Source: Spirochaetaceae bacterium (GTDB lineage Bacteria; Spirochaetota; Spirochaetia; DSM-27196; SKKC01). From it: a DNA stretch of 18,214 nucleotides. Below, in pieces: positions 13,323 through 18,214 of this stretch. Within the stretch, counting starts at the first letter, position 1. The number at the start of each line of letters is the position of its first letter. The notes beneath the pieces are model-generated. The model was not told the DNA's origin. It saw nothing but the letters and a program-made list of their open reading frames with translations, and ran no database searches. The DNA lies in assembly GCA_003552745.1 (NCBI GenBank), contig PUOG01000260.1, forward strand, positions 1 to 18,214, written 5' to 3'. The position numbers and the translations under genes were made by a program.

Positions 13323-15374
13323 TCAGCGGCCGGACGAGCGGTCGCCGCGAGACTGCCCATACCGAGTGATAATCCACAAAACCAGGACGAGGACCACCGC
13401 CGCGATCGCATAGATCCACGCTCCGAGAAGGTCCGGGAACTCGAGCTCGGCACGGGTAAGAATGAGGGCAGCGACGTTGTTGAGCGTGTGCCACAGCACC
13501 GCGGGCAGGATCGATCCGGTCAGGAGCGTAACCGCGGCGAACACTACGCCGAGGAAGGCGGTCGGAAGAATCCGGAAGAGCGAAACGTGGAAGAGTCCGA
13601 AGATCAGTCCGTTTATCAGCACTACTTTGAGAAAACCGCCGAGCGTTCGCGTGTCATATTTCCCGCGCATTCCGTGCAAAAGAACACCGCGGAACGCGAC
13701 CTCTTCGCAAACACCCGGAGCAACTCCTATGAGCAGGATCAGCGTGAACATTGAAAGGTGCTCGGGGAAGATCGCGGTACTGAAGGCCTCCAGCATCTCC
13801 GGCGGTATGGGAAACACGAAGTCGGCGAGCCAGAACACACCTTCGCCGGCAAGGAGCGCTGCAGGTACTCCCACGAGAACCGCCGGCCACACGATCGGCC
13901 TGACCGCCCTAATCGATAGGGTCTCGACTACCGGCAGGCGGTAGCGCCGAATCAGAAAGATCGCCCCGCCGGTAAAGATGACACCGAGGTTGACCAGCAA
14001 CTCGACTGTCAGCCCCCAGTCGGCGGGACGGTTGATGGCGAACAGAAAGAGCGCTACCCACATTACGGCGAAGGCCGGATAGAGGCGGCGGCGGAACGCC
14101 ACCTCCGGCGGAAGCAGGGCTGTCGGCACGGAGGTAGCGGGGGCGATCAGGTGCTCGGCCGAGAGAAACCGCGCAGCGCGTGCGCCGATGCCTACCGCGG
14201 TCGCCGAAGTTATCAACCACGCGAGAGCGATCATCGGCCAGTCGAAGACACCGATCAGCGCCTCCTTGACCGCCATAGCCACATTCGCCACCGGCACCAG
14301 GACGATGGCCGAGCGCAACTGCAGTCCGGGAAGGAACGGAGCGGCAGCCGGAAGAAGGCCGAGCAGCATGACCGGTCCGAGGTTGAACTGCGCTTCCTTA
14401 TACGAGCCGGAGTTTCCGGAAACAAGGAGCAACACCGCGGAACAGACGGCCGCCATCGGAACGAGGAGGAGAAACACAAGCCCCGACACCGCGGGGCTCA
14501 CCGCCAGGGTAAAGCCTTCGGGTAGCGGGACCAACTCGAAGCCCACGTACACCAGGAAATTAGCCGCCTGGATGAGAACGACCACGAGGGAGACTGCGCA
14601 GATGAGAAGGAGTTTCGCTGTCACGATCTCCCTTCGGCCGGCAGCGGTGGTAAGGAGCGTTTCCAGCGTTCCGCGCTCCTTCTCTCCCGCGAGACTGTCG
14701 GTCGCGACGACGGCACCTCCCATGAGCACGAACAGCAGGACGAACAGAGAGAGAATGCGCCCCAGTTGCAGCCCGGCGATCTGCCCCGTCTCGGCAAGGT
14801 TGTCCTCCCTGACCTGGACAAGATCATCGGGATCTCCAGGAAAGCCGGCCTCTTTCATGAGCTCGTATTGGTTCGAGCGCCGCTCCGTGCGGAGCTCGCT
14901 CATCATTCGCTGCGCTCCCGATCCGGAGGCGTGGTTGTCGCCGCGAAAAACCACACGGATTACCGGAACCGCGCCTTCGGCGGACGCGGTGGGCGGGAGC
15001 GCTTCGAGGTAGAACTGGATCTCGCCGGCGTTGAGCGCTGCCGCCGGGTCGTCCACCCGGCGGCGACGGAGGCGAAACGGGCGCTGTTCGGCAGGCTCCT
15101 CCAGTCGGCGCTCGATCGCCGAAACGAGCTCTTCTGCTTGTTGCGCGAGAGGGCCGTGAATCGTATACGCGTATTCCCGTTCGGCGAGCTGGGTCTGGCG
15201 GCGCTGTTCGGCCCAGTTTCCGGCGAGAAGAAGCAGCGGCATGATCAACAGCGGAAGCAGTATGGAGACAACGAGAGTTCGGCGGTCGCGAAGCAGCATG
15301 CGCAGCTCCGCGCGGAAGAGGCAGCCGATGATTCCAGCCGACGGTCTGCGCTCCCGATCCTTAGTCGCCGCCAT
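13323..15374 (-). CDS. ABC-2 type permease fused to CPBP intramembrane protease
   Basis: A 683-aa membrane protein. The first two-thirds is an ABC-2 (NatB-like) exporter permease: membrane segment at about 36-52, a large extracytoplasmic domain (about 53-200), and the GEKERGTLETLLTTAAGRREI segment (about 230-250) that marks the family. The last third, from about residue 485, is a CPBP (CAAX/Rce1-type) glutamic protease with catalytic EEVAFRG (Glu557-558, Arg562), FGLFHVS (His596) and LPAVLWHTLNN (His629, then Asn-Asn). All the expected catalytic residues are present. ATG at 15374 has GGAG 7 nt upstream; GTG at 15377 is less likely. It overlaps the ATPase stop by 14 nt. Such fusions are known in databases, but their substrate is not established. 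Role of the protease may be to process the exported product. Confidence 0.9.
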   Translation of the reverse strand: MAATKDRERRPSAGIIGCLFRAELRMLLRDRRTLVVSILLPLLIMPLLLLAGNWAEQRRQTQLAEREYAYTIHGPLAQQAEELVSAIERRLEEPAEQRPFRLRRRRVDDPAAALNAGEIQFYLEALPPTASAEGAVPVIRVVFRGDNHASGSGAQRMMSELRTERRSNQYELMKEAGFPGDPDDLVQVREDNLAETGQIAGLQLGRILSLFVLLFVLMGGAVVATDSLAGEKERGTLETLLTTAAGRREIVTAKLLLICAVSLVVVLIQAANFLVYVGFELVPLPEGFTLAVSPAVSGLVFLLLVPMAAVCSAVLLLVSGNSGSYKEAQFNLGPVMLLGLLPAAAPFLPGLQLRSAIVLVPVANVAMAVKEALIGVFDWPMIALAWLITSATAVGIGARAARFLSAEHLIAPATSVPTALLPPEVAFRRRLYPAFAVMWVALFLFAINRPADWGLTVELLVNLGVIFTGGAIFLIRRYRLPVVETLSIRAVRPIVWPAVLVGVPAALLAGEGVFWLADFVFPIPPEMLEAFSTAIFPEHLSMFTLILLIGVAPGVCEEVAFRGVLLHGMRGKYDTRTLGGFLKVVLINGLIFGLFHVSLFRILPTAFLGVVFAAVTLLTGSILPAVLWHTLNNVAALILTRAELEFPDLLGAWIYAIAAVVLVLVLWIITRYGQSRGDRSSGR

Positions 15375-16122
15375 CACACCGCTCCACGAGACTCACGAAG
15401 ATGTCTTCCAGATAGTGGTGTCCGATAGAGCTGCGCAGCTCCTCCAGTGTATCGCAGGCGAGAATACGTCCGCGGTGGATCACGGCAATCCGGTCGCACA
15501 GTTTTTCGGCCTCGCTCATAATGTGCGTGGAGAATACGACCGTCTTGCCCGCGTCGCGAAACCGGGCGATCACCTTCTGCATCTCGATGGCGTTCAGGAC
15601 ATCCAGACCGACTGTCGGTTCGTCGAAGATCAGCACCGGAGGATCGTGGGCCACAGTGCGGGCTATCGATACCTTTTGCTTCATGCCCTGCGAGAGCTTG
15701 TCGACGAGGACGTCGGCGTATTCGGTAAGGCCGAATACGCTTACCAGCTCCTCGGTTCGCTCCTTGACCGAACGCTCTGCTACACCGTTTATCCGCGCAA
15801 AGAATGCGAGGGTCTCTCTGGCAGTGAGCCGCGGGTAGAGCGCCGTCGACGCTGTGTAGAACCCTATGGACTCCCGGACACGCTGCGGCTCTTCCACGAC
15901 GTTGTGTCCCATAACCGACGCGGCACCGCCGGTCGGCTGGAGAATGGTGGCAAGCATACGGAGGGTCGTGGTCTTACCCGCTCCATTCGCGCCTAACAGG
16001 CCGAACACCTCACCGCGAGCGCACGTGAAGCTCGCACCGTCGACGGCGGCTACCGTACCGCGTGACTCATCGCGAAACGCCTTCCTGAGCTCGCGTACCT
16101 CCACAGGAACGGTATCCATCAT
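15361..16122 (-). CDS. NatA-like ABC exporter ATP-binding protein
   Basis: A 253-aa ATPase for the flanking ABC-2 permeases. Walker A GANGAGKTT (44-52), signature LSQGM (143-147), Walker B VLIFDEP (163-169), His200 in the STH H-loop. MSEAEKLCDRIAVIHRGRIL is typical of the NatA/YhaQ-type subfamily. Start at 16122 (or the adjacent ATG at 16119) overlaps the upstream permease stop in TGATG form, with GGGAG upstream. The stop overlaps the CPBP-fusion start. Cytoplasmic face of the membrane; substrate not determined. Confidence 0.93.
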   Translation of the reverse strand: MMDTVPVEVRELRKAFRDESRGTVAAVDGASFTCARGEVFGLLGANGAGKTTTLRMLATILQPTGGAASVMGHNVVEEPQRVRESIGFYTASTALYPRLTARETLAFFARINGVAERSVKERTEELVSVFGLTEYADVLVDKLSQGMKQKVSIARTVAHDPPVLIFDEPTVGLDVLNAIEMQKVIARFRDAGKTVVFSTHIMSEAEKLCDRIAVIHRGRILACDTLEELRSSIGHHYLEDIFVSLVERCDGGD

Positions 16123-17369
16123 CCCTTCTCCCTTCTCAGCAACCGCTCGCGCACGAACGAGCCGAGGCTGCCGTTGTACGAGCCGATAACGAAATCCTCG
16201 AAACGCAGAACCACAGTCGCTAGCGAAATGCATGCGGCGATCACCACCGCGCTGCTGAGCATCGTAAGCGCAATCTGCAGCAGGGGATACGTCCCGGCTA
16301 TCGCTGCCCGGACCATGAGCGCAATATTCACGATTGGAACAAGCGCGAGACCCACCGAGAACTCCAGCCCCGGCATATTGAGAAAGACCGCCGGAAGCAC
16401 CGCCAGCAGGTAGAACGGCGTTATCATCGCCTGCCCTTCCTTGTAGGTGCGTGCGAAGGAGGCAAACAGCATCATCCCGGCCGCTACGAACGCCGACAGC
16501 GCGAGCGCCGCGAGTACGACAACCGGCACCGCACTCCACGGTATCGCGAACTGAGTTTCATCCGCCACTTCGGCGGCAATGGGACTGAAAATCCACCCCA
16601 TAGAGAGGGTCATCGCAATCAGGTTGATGGTTCCCGCGACGAAGCCGAACGCCGTTACGTGCAGGTACTTCGCTGCGATCACCGCGGTTCGTGAGGTTGC
16701 CAGGGTCATCGTCGTTTCCCACGTCCCACGTTCGCGCTCTCCGGCTGTAGCGTCGATCGCAACCGAATAGGCCCCCATTGCCACCGAGATAATGAAGAAC
16801 ATCGGAAGCAACAGGCCCAGAACGAAGCCGCCCATTTCCCGTCCGGTCGCCACGTTGTCGCCTTTCACGGAGAACTGCGACCAGGTCGCCTCGTCTATGT
16901 CGAGTGCCTCGCGCTCGGCGGCCATCCGCTCGTCTCTGTACTCGTTCATGAGCCGGTTCAATCGCTCACGTGCCGCAACACTGCGGTCACGCGACTCGTC
17001 AAAAGTGAGAACGATCGAAAGACCGTCACTCGAGGACGGCTCGATGTGGAGGAACGCGTCAATACCGCCGCTGCGGACCTGTGCGCGAGCCTCGGTCGGG
17101 TCCGCGCCCACGTCGCGGATGTCGACTCGTTCGGCGTTTGTCAAACGTACCGCCAGTTCGGCGTGCTCGGCGGGGATCGCCGACATCGCCGTTCGCGAGA
17201 CGAATCCTTCGGTGTGTCCCTGTACGAACGAAATGGCGGTGAACATGAGCCACATCATCACCGGGAAGAGCAGCATCGGGCCGAGGATGGCCTCCATGAC
17301 GATAGTTTGTTCCCGGAGCGCCGCCCGGGTTTCTCGGCTGAACACGATCCACACGTCCCGCGCTCTCAC
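16119..17369 (-). CDS. ABC-2 type transporter permease (NatB-like)
   Basis: First gene of the exporter operon, 416 aa. Membrane segment at about 28-48, a large extracytoplasmic domain to about 180, then further segments. The ABC-2 marker GERERGTWETT is at 210-220, and the last segments begin AGMMLFASFARTYKEGQAM. It is a homologue of the permease part of the CPBP-fused gene, so the two may form a heterodimer on the shared ATPase. GTG at 17369 is supported by AAGGAG 7 nt upstream (17377-17382). Likely substrate unknown: sodium, lipid or peptide exporters all have this organisation. Confidence 0.92.
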   Translation of the reverse strand: MRARDVWIVFSRETRAALREQTIVMEAILGPMLLFPVMMWLMFTAISFVQGHTEGFVSRTAMSAIPAEHAELAVRLTNAERVDIRDVGADPTEARAQVRSGGIDAFLHIEPSSSDGLSIVLTFDESRDRSVAARERLNRLMNEYRDERMAAEREALDIDEATWSQFSVKGDNVATGREMGGFVLGLLLPMFFIISVAMGAYSVAIDATAGERERGTWETTMTLATSRTAVIAAKYLHVTAFGFVAGTINLIAMTLSMGWIFSPIAAEVADETQFAIPWSAVPVVVLAALALSAFVAAGMMLFASFARTYKEGQAMITPFYLLAVLPAVFLNMPGLEFSVGLALVPIVNIALMVRAAIAGTYPLLQIALTMLSSAVVIAACISLATVVLRFEDFVIGSYNGSLGSFVRERLLRREKG

Positions 17370-17411
17370 TTCCTGTCTCCTTCCCGAGCGTGCCGTACGT
17401 CGGCCGCCTCA

Positions 17412-18035
17412 TTAGATACAGGAAGGAGCCGTGTTGTGCAAGAATCGGGACCGGTGGATCGGCGTACTTTGCCGTAGTCGGAACTTGCTCACAAGCGATC
17501 GACCACATCCGCATGCGCGCTCCACAGGATGCAACCGTGGCGACGGTGAGACGCGTGTCCGGTCGCAGATGTGGTTCATGCGGCAGCCGACAAGCGGCAG
17601 ATTGACTACGCGGTTCGCTTGTACGTCGTAGGAGCCCATGCTGAACGGTTTTCCGGCTCTCCCGATGGTCGTGTAGATCCTGTGTCCGGTAACAAAACAC
17701 GCGCGAAGCGTAACATCCGCACACCCCTCGACGCTGGGGAAGTCGCGGTACGGCTGTCCCACCGTGGTTTCTCCCACGACGCCGCCACGGATCACCAGCC
17801 GTTCTTCATCGATAGGCTGCGCCTCGATGCGCGTGATGGTCTCGTAGGTCCAGTCTACGGGACCTTCGATCGAGCCGTCGGTACGAAGGATGAAGCAGTC
17901 CTGTGGAGGCCTCGCAGTATGATCCTCCACCTGCGAGTCGTCTATCGTGAAGCGCGAGGTGTTCCAATCGGTGGCCGTGCAGATGACGGCTGTCAGCGCA
18001 ACGACGTGTTCCCGACAGAATACCTTCTGTGTCAT
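17412..18035 (-). CDS. Hypothetical protein, coding-biased, with transposase-derived start
   Basis: A 207-codon frame from ATG 18035 (GTG 18062 gives 216). Codon third positions are strongly G/C over about 18000-17550, so the stretch is or was coding. Residues after about 25 (TIDDSQVEDHTARPPQDCFI, ILRTDGSIEGPVDWTYETIT, then ERLVIRGGVVGETTVGQPYR) look like repeated beta-strand protein, perhaps a propeller-type extracellular fragment; I do not recognise it. The first part is IS66 TnpA-like. The final 60 codons lose codon bias and a different frame may take over, so truncation or frameshift near 17550 is likely. Confidence 0.4.
   Translation of the reverse strand: MTQKVFCREHVVALTAVICTATDWNTSRFTIDDSQVEDHTARPPQDCFILRTDGSIEGPVDWTYETITRIEAQPIDEERLVIRGGVVGETTVGQPYRDFPSVEGCADVTLRACFVTGHRIYTTIGRAGKPFSMGSYDVQANRVVNLPLVGCRMNHICDRTRVSPSPRLHPVERACGCGRSLVSKFRLRQSTPIHRSRFLHNTAPSCI
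17413..17441 (-). promoter_or_regulatory. Promoter of the ABC-2 exporter operon
   Basis: Minus strand TTGCAC (17441-17436), 17-nt spacer, TATCTA (17418-17413). It lies 44 nt before the GTG at 17369 and overlaps the end of the upstream hypothetical ORF. Spacing is ideal and box match is good. Confidence 0.55.
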
Positions 18036-18074
18036 TCCGCTTGCCTGATACTCGGCGGCCACCTTTTCTATGCA
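18000..18074 (-). pseudogene. IS66-type TnpA (accessory transposase) fragment
   Basis: On the minus strand the translated EKVAAEYQASGMTQKVFCRE piece matches the helix-turn-helix start of IS66 TnpA proteins (consensus like WQ-ASG-LSQ-x-FCREHG). It continues into HVV and then leaves the family. Upstream in frame there is a TAA after five codons. This is a small truncated piece, which joins without interruption to the coding-biased frame at 17412-18035. Confidence 0.45.
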
Positions 18075-18080
18075 CGCTTA

Positions 18081-18108
18081 CTCACCCTGGGGATGTCCCC
18101 AGGGTGAG
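18081..18108. repeat. Perfect 13-bp inverted repeat with 2-nt centre
   Basis: CTCACCCTGGGGA (18081-18093) and TCCCCAGGGTGAG (18096-18108) are exact, separated by TG. It stands next to the TnpA remnant. No T-run follows closely, although a T-rich stretch begins about 12 nt later on the plus strand. It may be a terminator, a protein site or the trace of an element end; 18109-18214 shows nothing else I can support. Confidence 0.6.
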
Positions 18109-18214
18109 AACCGTTCTTCCCTTTTTCCCGAAGTGTTGCTTCTCGGACTTGAAGACGGGTTTCATACGAAAAGCCCGATAGCCTCTCAGTCTACTCGCCA
18201 GTCCTCACTTATAA

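Noticed and set aside
18075..18081. GTAAGCG on the minus strand as an IS66 terminal sequence
   Set aside because: It resembles IS66 ends, but it is only 7 nt and too close to the TnpA coding piece to be a normal left end.
17571..18107. 178-codon plus-strand ORF over the hypothetical gene
   Set aside because: Codon third-position bias favours the minus-strand frame in the same interval, so this is probably its shadow.
18150..18176. Weak stem CGGGTTTC/GAAAAGCCCG as an attC or terminator
   Set aside because: Imperfect with a G-U pair and bulges; there is no integron context.
1..18214. CRISPR arrays, tRNA and rRNA genes
   Set aside because: No evenly spaced direct repeats and no cloverleaf or rRNA-like stretch were seen on reading either strand.

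Overview
The window (about 60% G+C, 18.2 kb) looks like a chromosomal accessory stretch from a spirochaete of the Spirochaeta/Alkalispirochaeta type. This rests mainly on the substrate-binding protein at 4910, whose signal peptide runs straight into a Gly-Gly-Ala-Ala-Glu-Ala segment common in Spirochaetales binding proteins. The secreted proteins are also very acidic. The taxonomic call is an inference; there is no rRNA or tRNA here.

Layout from left to right. (1) 1-1561: a nearly complete IS5-type insertion sequence with an intact transposase on the minus strand. (2) 1562-2596: a lipoprotein gene with a C-terminal FMN-attachment-like motif, an AT-rich promoter region, two inverted repeats in its leader and a terminator-like hairpin. 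(3) 2704-3139: a decayed glycoside-hydrolase-like gene with an internal stop and a frameshift. (4) 3366-10507: a minus-strand M20 amidohydrolase diverges from a peptide-type ABC importer operon (binding protein, DppB-like permease, a DppC-DppD permease/ATPase fusion, DppF-like ATPase). A plausible reading is that the importer takes up a peptide or carbamoyl/ureido compound that the M20 enzyme hydrolyses. (5) 10530-11591: an AraC/GyrI-type regulator with apparent in-frame losses in both domains, then a small unknown ORF; 11592-11781 holds nothing I can recognise.

(6) 11782-13265: two toxin-antitoxin modules back to back on the minus strand, a DUF6364-like antitoxin with a PIN_3 toxin and an MNT/HEPN (MntA/HepT-like) pair. 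Each has a -10 box only 6 nt from a start codon, which suggests leaderless transcripts. (7) 13323-17369: a tightly overlapping three-gene minus-strand operon for a NatAB-like ABC exporter: an ABC-2 permease, an ATPase, and a second ABC-2 permease fused to a CPBP (CAAX-type) intramembrane protease, with a good promoter at 17413-17441. (8) 17412-18214: a coding-biased minus-strand ORF of unknown function whose first residues match an IS66-type TnpA head, and a perfect 13-bp inverted repeat.

IS material, toxin-antitoxin pairs and three decayed or chimeric genes suggest a region of genome flux around two intact transport operons. The features most worth following up are the permease/ATPase fusion with a long inverted repeat exactly in its linker, the paired leaderless toxin-antitoxin promoters, and the transporter-protease fusion operon.
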